64,000 nucleotides of DNA from Perca fluviatilis (lineage: Eukaryota; Chordata; Actinopteri; Perciformes; Percidae): contig NC_053126.1 in assembly GCF_010015445.1 (NCBI RefSeq), positions 21,322,169 through 21,386,168 of the forward strand, in the 5' to 3' direction. Positions within the stretch are counted from its first letter, which is position 1. Each line of letters starts with the position of its first letter. The position numbers and the translations under genes were made by a program. This document shows positions 39,258-52,672 of this stretch, piece after piece. Under the pieces are notes generated by a model. The model was not told the origin of the DNA and did no database searches. It saw nothing but the letters and a program-made list of their open reading frames with translations.

Positions 39258-39944
39258 CACCACTGGCAGTGGGCATGAGCCTCTGCATGCCGTCTGTTAG
39301 CACCAGCCATTTGGGTCTCTTTTTAAGTAGTTTTGTTTTCTCTGCTGGAAGATCACAGATACTAAAGTAATAGCTTTGAGACTCCGAGGCCCCGATCTAA
39401 AGTGCTTCAAGGAAATGTTTGGACAAAGAACAACAAATAAATAAGCAGTCTAAAAAATGCCTGTTTGTTCAATTTCTGCCGTCTTTACTCTGGGAGAAGC
39501 AAAGGCCTTTTGATGGGATATAAAAGACCTGTTGATGTGGTGCAAATAGTGTAGCAAAGGCACTACCAATTAAAGGATCCATTGTGGCTCACAAATGGGT
39601 GCCAACAAGCTATCCCAGTAAAACTCACATTGCAAGAAAAGGATCAAGCTTGTAGTCTGTTTGCTCATTCTCTTCATATGTCTTGGCATCTCAATCAGCA
39701 TTTGTATTTCCATCTCCTTGATTAGGTCCCCAATCCCCTTTTTAAATGATCCAAACCATCCTACCCTTTTCACTTTTGCTCCCTTTTGTGTTTAGGCAAA
39801 AACAGAACTTTCTAAATTTCCCAGGAATGAAAGATTGTTTTTTGTCTTCCCCTTTTTACACAAACCCAAATCTCTATGTGCATTATTTCTCCCTCACTCC
39901 AGTGACTGTGTGTGTGTGTTGATGTGTGTGTGTGTGTGTGTTGA

Positions 39945-39976
<32 letters not shown>

Positions 39977-41334
39977 CAGTGTAGAGGGAGGGAGCAGCTG
40001 GAGCATCTGCAGTCGTCTCTGACAGCAGCATGGCATATGGCAGAGCCCTGTGAAGGATGGGTGCTGTCACCCGGCAAAGTGCTTACCCACCGACAGGAGA
40101 GGCAAGCCGCACTAACACCATGAGGACGAGGAGGAAACAGCTGAACATCAGCACCCCACTCATTTATTCTCTCACCGCCACCTCGCCCCAGGAGGGAGGC
40201 ACTGGAGAAGCCTTAAAGAAAAGACCATCGACCAGCTAGCGGTGGCCAAGACGGCGGTTGAAAATGCAATTAAGTAAATCGCATCAAAGCTCAGCTATTT
40301 GCAGAAGATTAACCATTCACGAGGAAAACTTTGTCTTCCAGTTTACACATGCTGGCGCTGATCCTCACATATGCATTCATCACCCTTCTGTGTGTCACAG
40401 AGGGGAGCATAAGCCTGGTTACCATACGCTACATTAATAGGCATTTTGCCTCTTATTTTGCCTCACATGTTAAAATTACCACTGTGAACGAATAAGGAGG
40501 TACTTTTCCTCCCGAAAGTAAATTTCCAGCTTCGGTGTTAAAGACACAGTGAAATGAAAAATACATTTCTGCAAGCTCTAAACCTGTGTCCCTGCGTCAT
40601 CTCTTGGTATATGCTAAATATATGTCATTTTTTACAATATTTTTGCATCAAAATCCATCTTTTTTTCCTCATGCTGTAAATCGTTACTATATTTTTGATG
40701 ACTGGATTTCAGCTGCAAAAGACTGTTTACATTTCCAAAGAATGTAGTTTAGGTCTGTTTTACTCATTCCTCCTGATCTCACAACAGCTCCATATCACGT
40801 ACTACGTGCTCAGCCACGCCCACTTTTGAGTGATGTCATCACATGTGAAGGATCTGACTTAAATCTGTATAGTGACCTAAATCCCTCCCACATATTCTGT
40901 TTCAGTCAGAAATACGTCACCAGATTATTTTCTAAGAAAATGTAATTTTTCAATAGATTTTTCCAGCCGCAACGTGTGTGTATTCACCTTCTGATTTACT
41001 AAGACAGCAGCTCATTACACAGTCAGCTCCTGGACTGAACTTGGAAGTGAACCTCCAAGATGACCTGTGCTAAGGAGAGCTCATGAGCGCAGTTCATAGG
41101 TGGGATTTCTATGAGATCACTGAGCTCTGAAAACAAATGATAACACATCAATAACAGTATTTATTCTGGTCAACTACACCAGAGGAAAAACTGTTGCTAT
41201 TATTAGTTCTCGTAAAATGATATTATGATCTTATGCATATGTATAAGATGTACAAGATAAGATTTGGCATATGTATAGAGAGAGAGACAGACGGAGCAGG
41301 TGAAGGTGGAGATAGTGTTGATATGGATGTTAAT

Positions 41335-41768
41335 ACAGTTAAAGTACAAATACCACACTGTCAAAATCCTCTGTTACAAGTAAAAGTCCTGTATTGAAAA
41401 TGTTAGTAAAAGTATGTAAGTATCATCAGGACAAATGTACTTAAAGTACTAAAAATAAAAGTACTCAATGCAGAAACATTTTAGGAAGTGGAAACTATCA
41501 ACAACAGTTCTGTCAACCAACTAAGTGTTAAATCGGCTAAATTAAAATCTTAATTTGTAAAGTAATTAGTAACTAAATCTGTCAGATGAGTGTAGTGGAG
41601 TAAAAAGTACAATATTTCTCTCTGAAATGTAGTGGAGTAGAAGTAGAAAGTGGCATGAAAGAAAAGACAGTAAAGTAGTATAGTAGTAGTAATAGTAAAG
41701 TACAAGTACCTCAACATTTGTACTTAAGTACAGTACTTGAGTAAATGTACTTAGTTGCATTCCATCAC
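41335..41768 (-). repeat. Dispersed repeat rich in AGTAC/GTACTT motifs
   Basis: The stretch is built of AGTGGAGTAAAAAGTACAAT, GTAGTGGAGTAGAAGTA and TACTTAAGTACAGTACTTGA motifs, familiar from percomorph genomes. A short reverse relative is at 13604-13636. It was not classified. Confidence 0.55.
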
Positions 41769-43695
41769 AGTAATCAGATTTTGTGTCCATTAATGAAAGT
41801 CTAATTGCTTCCTTGTAGTTTCTAATAATCACTTTTTAGTTATTTACGAGCTTTTATTTAATGCACGTTTCTTTTCCCACTACAATCCTTCCTTGTGGGT
41901 CTTATAAATCCCATCAGTAGCATGTTCACGCCTCCCTTTCAAGGCAGAAACATTTCAGTAATAAATAGCGTGACCTCAGCAAATCCCACAGAATACATAA
42001 TCATCTTCTGTTAACATGTACCTCTTATGATTTGTGTGATCCTCCCTTAAATGCATATGCAATGAGTAGAGAGGCCTACCTTACAGACACTTGCACAAAT
42101 GACATGCAGACTGCGACACCAGCCTGGACAGCATGTGTTTAGGGCTGAATGCATCACATTTAAAAGCTTTTGTAAATCTGTCCCTCTGTCTTTCCCTTTG
42201 TCGCACTTCACAGCGATGTTTACAAAAGCTGATAAAGTAATCACCTACCCTCTCTCACTTAATTTATGTGTAAATCAGACAAATACACAGATACATCGTT
42301 CTCAAGTTTGCAACTTGAATGAAAGGACAGTAAATCCAATTTATAATATAAAAGGCTAAAATAAGTCCATACTGGCAACACATATATTAAAAAAACAACA
42401 AAGCACATCTAGGATCTGACAGCAATGTGACCCAAAACAGGTGATAGTGATGCACAGGTGGGCAATCCATGTCCACAAAAAATATCATTGGATAAAGCAG
42501 TATGTAACAGTATGTTGTGTATGGGTGGTGGACAGCCGACTGTGGAGGACGAAGACCGTCTCCTCTGTGAAATAAACCAAATGTGTCCGGCAGCATGTAA
42601 CTCTCCAAGTCTTACTTCTGGCTGACTAAAGGTGGACCGGTGTTCCTACACTTTCCAGCAGCCAATTTAACATGACTGACAGATAAGTTTCACCATAAAC
42701 TTCTCCCTTCCAAAACAACCCCTTCTTTTCCCTTAAGTCAGTCAAAACAGACTTCCACAGTATTAATCCTTACAGTGTCAGTCAACACGACTCTGCCTGC
42801 AGTCAAATCACGACAGCCCAAAGTTGTCGAAATTGTCCGGGAGCCATTGGAAACCACAAGTGTGTGAAAGACTCTCAGAGCATCTGTATTATCTATAGCA
42901 GGAACAGCTAGATAGCAATGGCCTGACCGTAGAGCAAAAGGTTACCTGCCACGCTGACAGGGAGAGAGAGGGAGAGGTAAAGAGAAAGAGGATTTAACCT
43001 CTTTTACCTCGGCGTATCATTAGAGGAGTAGGAAAAAACATCTTGTCTCATCCACATGAAAACATTCTCTCAGAAACTAAATCCAAACCATCCTTTATCA
43101 TCTTTTATTTTTCCTCTGTGTCTGTTCTTCACCCCCGTTGGCTCGGTGCCCACTTTTCCTAAGAAGTCCTTTCCTTCAATCTCTTCTCCCTGTGCCTCCT
43201 TCCCCTCCTCCTTTATCTCTGGCTGTCCCTCGTGCTCTCTTTTGACAGCCAACGCAGCACCTTTAATGGGAGCTATCTCCTCATTAAATACCTGCAGGTG
43301 TCTGCATCGTTTTGGCAGGGATGGAGAGACACAGAGAGATGGAGACAAAGAGGGAGACAGAAAGTGAGAGAACAGCGGCTAGTGTTGTTCAGGCCCTCTC
43401 CAACATGACATATAGTCAGATTCCCCGTGCTGAATTTGAATTTCTAATGTCTCCGGAGACAAATGAACCGTGCACAGGGACCAAGGGTCAGAAGGAGAGG
43501 TTGTACCAATATTCACCTCCAACAGTGATCTGGCCTCTCCTTAAAGCCTTTTTGCCTTTTTGACACTCTACTACAGCGAATAACAGAGGAAGAAATGGTG
43601 ATGAAGGATGAAGGAGGGCAAAGAGGGAGGAAGGGAAAGTACGGAGTCTGAGCAGAGTGGGGAGACGAGGGACACAAGGGATAGGTGAAGGTAGA

Positions 43696-43718
43696 GTGTG
43701 TGTGTGTGTGTGTGTGTG
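43696..43718. repeat. (GT)n microsatellite
   Basis: About 11 GT units. Confidence 0.9.
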
Positions 43719-44104
43719 GGGTAAGAAACTGTGATGGGAAAAGAGGAGGATGAGATTGTGTTTGAATGAGAGATAAGATGGAGAGGAAAAAGAGAAAGTG
43801 GAGGGGATGAGAGAGGGAGAGAGCTGGGCTCTGGGGCGATGGGGCTCTCTCAGATGCAGGACGAGACCATCTGGACGAAAAGCGGAGCCAGGTCTCTGAC
43901 GTTAAACACTGGGCTTTACTTTCACATGGAAAAGGCCAGGAAGAGACTCAAACACCCATTCTGCATTTCCTTACCACCATCGACCTAAAACCCAAATCCG
44001 CCAAACCTCCTGCCCACGTGGTGGTGGAACACACTAGACCTTACTATTGGCAAGCTCATCGTTTACTGCACACATCATCCCACTTACAGACTGCCATTTT
44101 ATCT

Positions 44105-44107
<3 letters not shown>

Positions 44108-44138
<31 letters not shown>
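44108..44138. repeat. (AC)n microsatellite
   Basis: About 15 AC units, directly before the LINE remnant at 44142. Confidence 0.9.
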
Positions 44139-44139
<1 letters not shown>

Positions 44140-44141
44140 TT

Positions 44142-44513
44142 AGAATTGATTTTAAAATACTGCTGCTTGTCTATATTTTAAGTCCGTCTTGCTGAACTCT
44201 GCAGACCTCTCAGGTCATCTGGGACTGTTTTGCTGAATGTTTTCTGAGTTTTAAAAATGGTAAAGCTTAAGTGATTATGCAACAATCGGTTGGAGAAAAC
44301 TTCCATAGTACCTAAGACTACTTTCAAATAAAAAAAATAAAAAAAAATAAAAATAAAAAAAATACAGAAAATGTTCTCTGCCTTTCTTTATTTATCTGCT
44401 TTCTCATTCTCATTTAATCTTTTTCTCTTGTACACAGTTTTGATATTAACCACACTGATTTTTCATTGTGTATAAAATGTGTTCTATAAATCAGGTTTGC
44501 CTTGCCTTGCTTT
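44142..44513 (+). mobile_element. LINE 3' remnant
   Basis: The frame beginning at TTTAGAATTGATTTTAAA encodes FRIDFKILLLVYI and later LQTSQVIWDC, resembling the conserved C-terminal segment of teleost LINE ORFs (RIDFKVLLLVYKSLNGLGP). An A-rich stretch follows. The 3' end reads TTCTATAAATCAGGTTTGCC then TTGCCTTGC, a familiar LINE tail. Heavily decayed. Confidence 0.6.
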
Positions 44514-45717
44514 GTTCATCAGCAGAGCTGGCTACCACATAGTACAACAGACATCTACGGGGGAGGAAGTGGCCACAGAGGACTTGAACCAGCAACCCCA
44601 CCTCCTCCCCTTCAGGAGAGTGGATGCATTCAGTGAGAGAGGTAACTAATCCCTCTCTCTTCCAGCTCATTCTCTCCAGCAAACAGTCTCATCCTCAGAA
44701 TTACGTCCCAACGAGACACGCCTTCACAAACGCACACAATATATGCATAAGATACCACACAAACACACAACTCTTCCCTTCATCCCCACATGGCTCTGGA
44801 GAAGCAGCACTGCCCCTCCTACCCCTCTGTCAATAAGCCCAGTTTGGAAACACTTTAAACAGACTTGCACATTGCTCCGCTACAAAAAGGAAAAACTTCA
44901 AGACATGCTCTCCTCCATACCCTCAGGGTTAATTAGAATTGTTTTAAACAGCCACTGCCATGCTTTTTAAACATTTATGGACGCATGCATTACAACTAAG
45001 GCATTAACATATCCAGAAAGTTTAACCTCTTCTCTGCTCCCTGGATCCATTTTGAGGAGGAGAGGGGAACGAGAGAGAGGACAGTTGACCTCTGCTGCCC
45101 CCTGTGTTGCAGCTGAAAAACAACAAGGGAATGTTCAATGAGCAACAGCCAACTTTGGATCAGAGGAATCGGAGCCAAGCCCCCACGCCGGCTGAATGAC
45201 AATCAGCTTGTATGTTAGTGATGGAAGAGAGATCTAAACCCAGAGGCTATGTACTACCAATAAAAACATACTGTGCATTATTCACTAACAGGGACATACA
45301 ATGAGCTGTAGTGTTGAATAAAAAGATGAGACAGGAATTACAGTTGTAATCACTCTGAGGCAAAAGCACCAATACAAACACTACATTTAGATATTTTAAC
45401 AGTATTCATTATTTTTTTGATTCTATTAAAATTATATATTCAGGTGAAATACAAGTAGTTCTACTAATGTACAGAGAATTCAGCATCAGTATGATCCAAC
45501 GTCCATATTTTGGTTTTAAAAGTTAAGTCTGTGTTTGTCTACAATGTTGAAATGTGAACAATAATTTTGATCTAGCAATATAATCAGGATTATCATTTTT
45601 GAATGTGCAGCCTGTACTATGAATTTCTTTGGCAAAGATTTAGAGCTTAAAAAGGAAGACAGTGTGAACCTTGTGTAGCAAATAACCTGAGCTGAGATGA
45701 ACTGTCTCAACCCTTAC

Positions 45718-45837
45718 CTCACAGAAAAGCGTAAATTTGTCATCGGGCAGCAGACCGTTGGCCTCGTCCAGCAGGAAGTCCCTCCTTATGAACTTTTTGA
45801 AACCCCAGTCCTTCCCCTGGACAAAACGGTACGCTCT
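45718..45837 (-). pseudogene. spop: spop-like exon 4 (MATH substrate groove), altered acceptor
   Basis: The exon encodes [20 protein letters not shown] followed by [19 protein letters not shown]. This is the part of MATH that carries much of the SPOP substrate-binding groove (the aromatic and lysine residues of the KDWGFKKF segment), and it is unchanged. The donor is TGTGAG|GTAAGG. The 5' end is odd: the acceptor TTTTCTTCCAG is followed by AGAGCGTACC, so the codons for Ser-Gln-Arg are missing. Using the first AG breaks the frame with exon 3; only an AG four bases further on (exon start 45833) restores it as M-A-YRFV. Confidence 0.88.
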
Positions 45838-46957
45838 CTGGAAGAAAAAAAACACAGACAAACAAAGAGAAACAAGATTATTTGGAGACTTTCACAACGG
45901 GATTAAGCTCTGCCTGTGTGAATGCATGTGTGCGAAAGAGAAAGTTTGCTATGAGTCATGGCCATAAGCAGCGAAGAAACAATGGCGAAAGAGGCTGGGT
46001 GCAGGAAGTATTGCCTGCAGGGAGCTTTTAACACTTCAGAAGAAAACAGAATCTCTCTTTCTCTCTCCCTCGTTCACTCGCTGTATCATCTCGCTGCCAC
46101 ATAAAGACTAGTGGTAAACATGAGACAGAACTGCTGTGCCTCTTTGGCCAAGAAGTGAGGAATTGCAGGGATCAAAGCAGTCCAATTATCATGTGTTTAT
46201 GGAGTGCCAATTATCTCTGACAGTGGTAGGAAGGATTCTGCAACACTCAGTTGCACTACAAAGACAAAGGAAAGGTGCGGGAGTTCTTGTGTGTACACCA
46301 TTCACAGTGTGTGGGCGGTCACAGCTATCTATCGTCACCTAACAGTCACAAATGTTCAAATACACGGTCAAAAGACTCTGACTATGGACTATGACTGCTG
46401 CAGAGATCACAGCAAATTAAAGCTAATTGCTGATATAAAGAAAGCAAGGCACTAACACATAAATTCTGCAAGTAACTGGAGCTCTGTTGGCGGGATGTAA
46501 CACCATTCTTTGGAGAAATTACATCATTTGCCATTTTGTTAATGACTCGAAAATGCTTCCTTGGGCACTGCTCTGGGATTTCTGAATGGGTTCAGCCGAG
46601 ACAAGCATCAGGCCCTTTCTGTGTATGGAGACATCTTTGTCCATTCCTATCAGGGTAGACATGCCTCACCACATGATGAAGGTAATAACTTAAGACTGTG
46701 TATGTCTGTTATTATGTATCATATAAAGGCTTGAAAGGCATCAAACGATAAAGGAAAACCACTAGAAAAACATTTCTTTGGTAGATGCCATCAATACACC
46801 CTACACATTATGTCAACATGCATCTGGATGATTGGATTGTGTTGAGAAAGAGCAGAAACAGCATCCAGGAGCAAATTGACTAAAACACACACTCAAGATC
46901 CAATCAGTAAAATTACCAGAAGAGGTTGTCTGATGCTCATTAGGCCATACTGACAAA

Positions 46958-47632
46958 GGGCCCTATCTTACATACGGCGCAGCACAGCACAAAGCCTGAC
47001 GCAAGTGTCTTTGCTAGTTTAAGACCAACGCAGTTGTCAATTTCCCATTCTACGCCCACGTCGTTTAAATAGCAAATGCACCTGCGCCCATCTTTGCGCC
47101 CATGGGCATGCTGGTCTTACAGGTTGGTGTGTTCAGGTGAATTCTTGGCATATTTCTATCTTGAGGCAGCGGGAAGCGATCGTGCTGTTGACCAACAAAA
47201 ACCTGGTCTAAAGTCAATAGTGCAGCATTTCATTGTTATTTTAACAGCAAATTAGTAAGATGTGCCTATGTTTGTGCACAGCGCACGCACACACTATGCT
47301 TGTTACACACACAGGGAAGCGCAGCAGTACACAAACATGCAAAAGATTACAAATAAAAAAAGATTACGGTGCAAATCCGCCATCATAATAGCAATGCGCC
47401 AAGGTACAAACGTGCCTGGCTTTTAAAGGGAATGGGAGATGACACTCTGATTGGTTTATTGCATGTTACCCCCTAAACACACCTATGAAGACACTAAGTA
47501 CAACTGTTTTGAACCATGCGCACGGACCCTTTTTTCCGCCGTCAAACTAGCGAAAGTGGATTTGGACACATCTTAAATGCACCTGCCCCAATGTGCTTCA
47601 CGCCATGCGTTTAGATCGTTAAAATAGGGCCC
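46958..47632. mobile_element. PIF/Harbinger-type MITE
   Basis: The element is bounded by GGGCCCTATCTTA on the left and TTAAAATAGGGCCC on the right, inverted copies of each other, with a likely 3-bp target duplication AAA. It is about 675 bp, non-coding, and lies in the intron between exons 3 and 4. Large parts align with the element in exon 3, but the transposase piece is absent. It is an internally deleted relative of the same family. Confidence 0.85.
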
Positions 47633-49321
47633 AAAGTGTAATAGTGATGTGTGTCCCCAGTCTACATAGAGTATATCAACTCCATGTATGTAAATGAACA
47701 TTTGTGCATGAATCAAATCAGATAGCATACTTAAAACCCAACAGGAAGCTCCTAGTAAGGGCTCCCAAGTATTAAGAGGGTAGTGTGCATAGCAGGCTGG
47801 GATTTGCAAGACAAATCAGATTTCAACATGTTCTGTACATGAGGATTATTTTAATGTAATTGTTATTATATCCCCAAAGACATGAAATGTACAACTATTT
47901 GAGATTTAAAAAATTAAAAAAGAGAACAATGTGCAACTAAAAGAAAAGCGTCAAAATGAAATCAACCGTATAGAACCTGTGCCTGCTTGAGTGATATGAA
48001 TGCTCACCAAAAGACACTACATTTTTCAAGGCCTCTGGTTTAGCATTTATGACATTTAAGACTTCAGTGGGACATAAGGAAACAAGCTATATCCATCCAC
48101 AATCTAGATTCAACTCATGATTTAACGCCAGATGATGAAAAATGATAAAAACAAACCTTGAGTCAGCTTTAGACCCGGTTAAAAGGGCACAAAGTAGTGA
48201 AAGACTCCTGTTAAAAGTCGACTGAAACAGGCTACAGTATAAGCTGCACAGTCACCACATACCAAGAGGTCATCACCACTCGCGTTCATACATCTGCAGT
48301 GTGTGCAGAGTCAGACTACATGTGTTTAGCCCCAGCAGTTCAAACAGATTTCTCTTTAGGCTGCTCGTGCGTAGAGATCTTAACAGGAGATCTGCTGACA
48401 GATCACAGTGGGAAGCACTAAGATGAAGTGTCAATGCTGCTGTAAGATCCTGTGTCAAATCCCTCTGTTTGGATCTGAGGGAGCAGGCAGCCTAAGAGGG
48501 GATTGGTGGAGGAGTGCAGTGCATATGCAGTTATTCCCACCACTGCTCATGCAGGCGGTCCTTCACTGTAATCCCCTGCCCCCAGAGACTGTGTACGCAA
48601 AGACGCTGACAGAAATCACTATGCAAACACACACACATGCATAAGCATGTATTCAAGCACAAAAATTACAAATCCTTGCATTCTGCTTTTTCACAGAACT
48701 CTACTTTATTCACCGTTCTGCCACTGAGTCTAACAGAGGGATTCTGTTAGTGATTCAAAAAGAGACTGAGTTTTATAGACCAAAGATTTCTCAACCAAAG
48801 CTGAGCAGGTTTGAAAAGGGAGTCAAACTTCTGTGGCCTCGGCACACTGTACTGTTTGCGGCTGGGTAAACACAAAGTCATAGACAGTAGTACCTGGATC
48901 CCTCCCAAGGGTCTGAAGAAAGTCTTTCTCTGCTGACTTTCAGCCACTCTTTGATGTCCTTTAAACATGTTTGATAAGCCCTAGCATGTGAGACCCAGAT
49001 GAAGTCCCAAGGCACAGACTCTCCCTGTGAAGTTGTGTTATTTGGGTATGAAACAAGATGAGCAGTGATGAGTGGGGATTTCCCCAGTGGCAGCATCTAA
49101 AACTAAACTTGGGTGTGAGGAGAGAGGTTGGCAGAAGAGTGAGACGGTGGGGAAAGCAAGCCAAGAGGAAGAGGTGAGGAGAGGTGAGAGGGAGTGCCGA
49201 AAGAGGCTTCAGCAGACTAGAGCAAAGGGAGGGAGAGGTGCGACTTCTTCAGTGCTTACCCGGGACAGTGGGGTGCCTGTGTGTATGTGTGAATGTGCAC
49301 ATGCATACAGGCTCTGATGAT

Positions 49322-49323
<2 letters not shown>

Positions 49324-49363
<40 letters not shown>

Positions 49364-49381
49364 TTGTTTGTGTGTGTGTGT
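49324..49381. repeat. (GT)n microsatellite, left half of a split repeat
   Basis: GT units with one short interruption end at the hAT element at 49382. Confidence 0.9.
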
Positions 49382-50411
49382 TAGTGTTAATCTCATCAAA
49401 CGAGACTAAATATGTTCGTCAACGACCTTTTTTTCCAAGACTAAGACGAGACGATGACGAGACTGCGCCAATGTCCAAAAACGCTGACTAAGACTAAATT
49501 AACATGCATTATTGTTGACGAAAAAAGACAAGACTAAAATGTTTTGCATAAAATAAAAACTAAGATAAAATCTCTCTTCACTTTCGTCTACAATCGCCTC
49601 TACTTTTTTTATCATGAGATAGAATATTCAGCTGTTACTAGGGTTGGGTACCGAGACCCAGTGCTACGGCACCGACAGGTGCCTTAACGACCGCTACCTA
49701 CCGGACCGAATAGCAACGTGGATTTCGGTGCCACTTAAATGCCTGCGCTTCTCTCTGATGCTCATTAACGGACGTTAGAGTCAACCGAAACATCGCTGCA
49801 CGGGACACTAGTTAATACTACACCTGACAGCAGGTAATGTTAGCCTAACGTTAGCTAGTTAACACTACACCTGGGAGCAGGTAACGTTAGCCTATCGTTA
49901 GCTAGCAGCTGGAGTAAACACGGTTAAAATGCTGACAGCTAAACGATGTAAAAGTGTGTCTGTATTTCACTGTAGAGGATTCCAACAACAGTCTATAGCT
50001 GCCATTGTCTGAAAAACAACACATATGTTGCGTTCACATGAAATACAGCCTCGTCAGCTTTGTGCTGAATTCAAAGTTGTTGTAAAATACCCTTTTCCCA
50101 TCCAGTGGTTGTTTTTGTAATTTAACAGGAATTTACTGGTGAAAAAAGGAAGAGGCTCAATATTTATATAACATTATATAATTTATTTTTATATAACTAT
50201 TTGACTGAAATGGTTATCAGAAATGTCAGAAATTATAAAAAAAAGACTAAAATGTTTTGACTAAAACTAGACTAAAATAACGAGACTTTTAGTCGACTAA
50301 AACTTGACTAACAAAAAAAGATATGTGAATGACGTAATATGACTAAAACTAACAAGGACATTTGGCACAAGACTAAGACTAAATAAAAAATAGGTGACAA
50401 AATTAACACTA
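49382..50411. mobile_element. hAT-type element inserted in a GT microsatellite
   Basis: The ends TAGTGTTAATCTCATC and GACAAAATTAACACTA are inverted repeats. The flanks are GTGTGTGT on both sides (49374-49381 and 50412-50419), so the element landed inside a GT repeat. The ends are made of GACTAAAA/GACTAAGAC motifs. The middle (from about 49639) holds a piece of another element. It lies in the intron between exons 3 and 4. Confidence 0.88.
49639..50225 (+). mobile_element. Nested fragment of TAGGGTTGGGTA-type hAT element
   Basis: TAGGGTTGGGTACCGAGACC resembles the left end of the element at 15937, and it sits inside the element at 49382-50411. No matching right end was found before the host element resumes near 50225, so the right boundary is approximate. 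The stretch includes two copies of a short unit with GCAGGTAA(T/C)GTTAGCCTA near 49830-49900. Confidence 0.45.
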
Positions 50412-50541
<130 letters not shown>

Positions 50542-51855
50542 AGCTCAGCTAATGCCATACTGCCATTTCTAGTGGGGCATCAAAAAACCTGCGCTGGCAG
50601 AGAATCAACCACAGGTCAGATCGCTGGAACTCTTTCAGTGAGCTGGCCAAGGCGGTGAGAGTACAAACACTCCAGAATTGCCAGAATACCAAAAAGAGCT
50701 GGACAGTGGTGGAGTGGGTCGGACCAACTGAGATGTCCAATGGGTAAAGTGTGAGTGATGAAAAAGGCTGGTATGACAGAAAAATTAGCGTAGATACAGT
50801 AAAAGATTGTGTGAAGTGTCAGAGCACGCTTGTGTGACATAAAGATTGTATGAAATCCTTATTATGGAATTTGTGTGAAAAATCACAGTTACAATGTAGA
50901 CATGTATAGGTACCGCTCAGGAAAGGAGTTTTCACCACGCGATGCACTTTGATAGTTCCCCGGGCATTAAAGAGTGAAGTTTCTCACCATGCCAAAAAAA
51001 GACTGAAGGTGATGGGGAAGGTGAGAAAAAAACGAAGTCTGAGCTGCAGACAGAGAGAAGACGAGGAAAGCGGGAGCGATGCCATGTTGTTTAAGTGAGC
51101 GGGGCATCCATATTCAGGCGGAGGGCTCAGGGACACAGTTGGCACACAGAACGAGAAGGTCGCCAGAAGACGAGCTGGCATGTAGAAAAATAACAGCCGC
51201 CACAGCAGCCAGAGTCAACATCTCTCTTCCTGTCTGTCACTCTTCTGGCCTTTTCTTTCACACATTCAACTAAAGCAAAACTCCCTACTTTAACAGCTAC
51301 TTACAATCACTAACAGACCACGCTCGCATCCATTTCCCAATCTCTCAAAACATATTGACGTGAAAGGGCAATTAGCATAGCAATTGGCTGACCAGTCTAT
51401 TCAAGTGTGTATTTATCTCACTCTAGTAACAGAGTTTAAAAATATAATATAAAACTTTATTTCCACTACACACTGATTCACACTGCATAAAGCAGACAGA
51501 CACACTTATAAACATGACACACAGTCTTTCCGAGAAGAAAATCTTATCTCTATTGAAGATTGAGCTCTGTAAACTAGTGTCAGCACAAACATGTCTATTG
51601 ACATTCTTTCTTCCAACGTCAATACCATCTGATTATGTAAAGACTGACCAATAGCTTCTGCTCTATTAGCCGTGCTCCACTCACCCACTTAGCCTTTGGC
51701 TACAAAACAACAAAACCATTGTCTGTAGGGAGGACTTAACAAGGAGACTATTTGAATACAAAACAGCTTGCGGCAGAGGATGAGAACTTTCCATCTCTCC
51801 TCTCCGAGCTGTCAGAACAGGAGTCTGCAGGGGGGCAGATGTTTTCTCTGGCAAG

Positions 51856-51908
51856 AGGAGGAGGGTGGGGGGTGGGGGGTAGTGGGAGGGCGGGGGGGGC
51901 GGGGGGTG
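51856..51908 (+). repeat. G-rich tract with quadruplex-forming pattern
   Basis: Runs of 3 to 8 G are separated by one to three other bases, with at least six G runs within 53 nt. This fits the usual four-run quadruplex pattern several times over. It lies in the intron between exons 3 and 4. Confidence 0.7.
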
Positions 51909-52599
51909 TCAAGAGACAAGTTACAACCCACCCAACAGCCTCAGAGGAGAGAACCAGCACATTAAGCCAGGGAGAGAAATTTGTGGCCAAGCCAAGAGTA
52001 AGGGAGTACGGTGTGAGGAAGGGGGGTGGCGGGCTACCTCTGCTGCCTGAATCTATCTCCATTAGCAAGTGGGAACCATCAGAAGATCCAGACACACACT
52101 CTAGTGGCGGGCTCAAGGGCTGCTGATGCAGATATGGCGTTTCATCAAATATTGTCAAGCTTTTCAGTCAAAATATGCCATCATCGTACAGCCTTCAAAT
52201 CTTTGGACTGTTTTTATACCACCTCCTTAAGGTACTGCAGGGATGCTTTAATTCTCAATATGCACACGCCAGTCAACACCATTTTAAATTGATACCCGCT
52301 CAGAGGCTGGGTAATATTTAACAATGAGTTTTTGGCCAATGCTTTTGCATTAGAGACAGAGCTTATGAGTCTGCCTCAAAAGACAAAAATTCAAACTGAC
52401 ATGTCAAGCACAAACTTCAGCTCCTCAGTTGTTCAGCTCAGCACAGAGTTTCCATCGTCGGATTTTGACATTTGCCTTCTATATCAATGTTAATCTGCTT
52501 TATTTCGCTGTGTCTGTTGTTGTTTTTTTCTTCTGACATGTGCAAGTAGGCGGGGGGTGGAGAGAGAAAAAAATACTAGGTGAAAAGCAGATCCTGCTT

Positions 52600-52672
52600 T
52601 TAATTTCGGTAGTCGAAATCGAAAGCTCATTTAGATTAATTTTGGATTTAAAATCGAAATTGTGACACCCCT
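52600..52672 (+). mobile_element. Possible hAT-type MITE right-end fragment
   Basis: AAAATCGAAATTGTGACACC ending CCTA looks like the right end of a TAGGGGTGTCAC-type MITE. AATCGAAAG motifs lie to its left. The left end was not found. Confidence 0.4.

Noticed and set aside
51748..52158. 136-codon minus-strand frame rich in Pro, and the plus-strand frame opposite it
   Set aside because: They arise from the G-rich tract and have low complexity with no family match.
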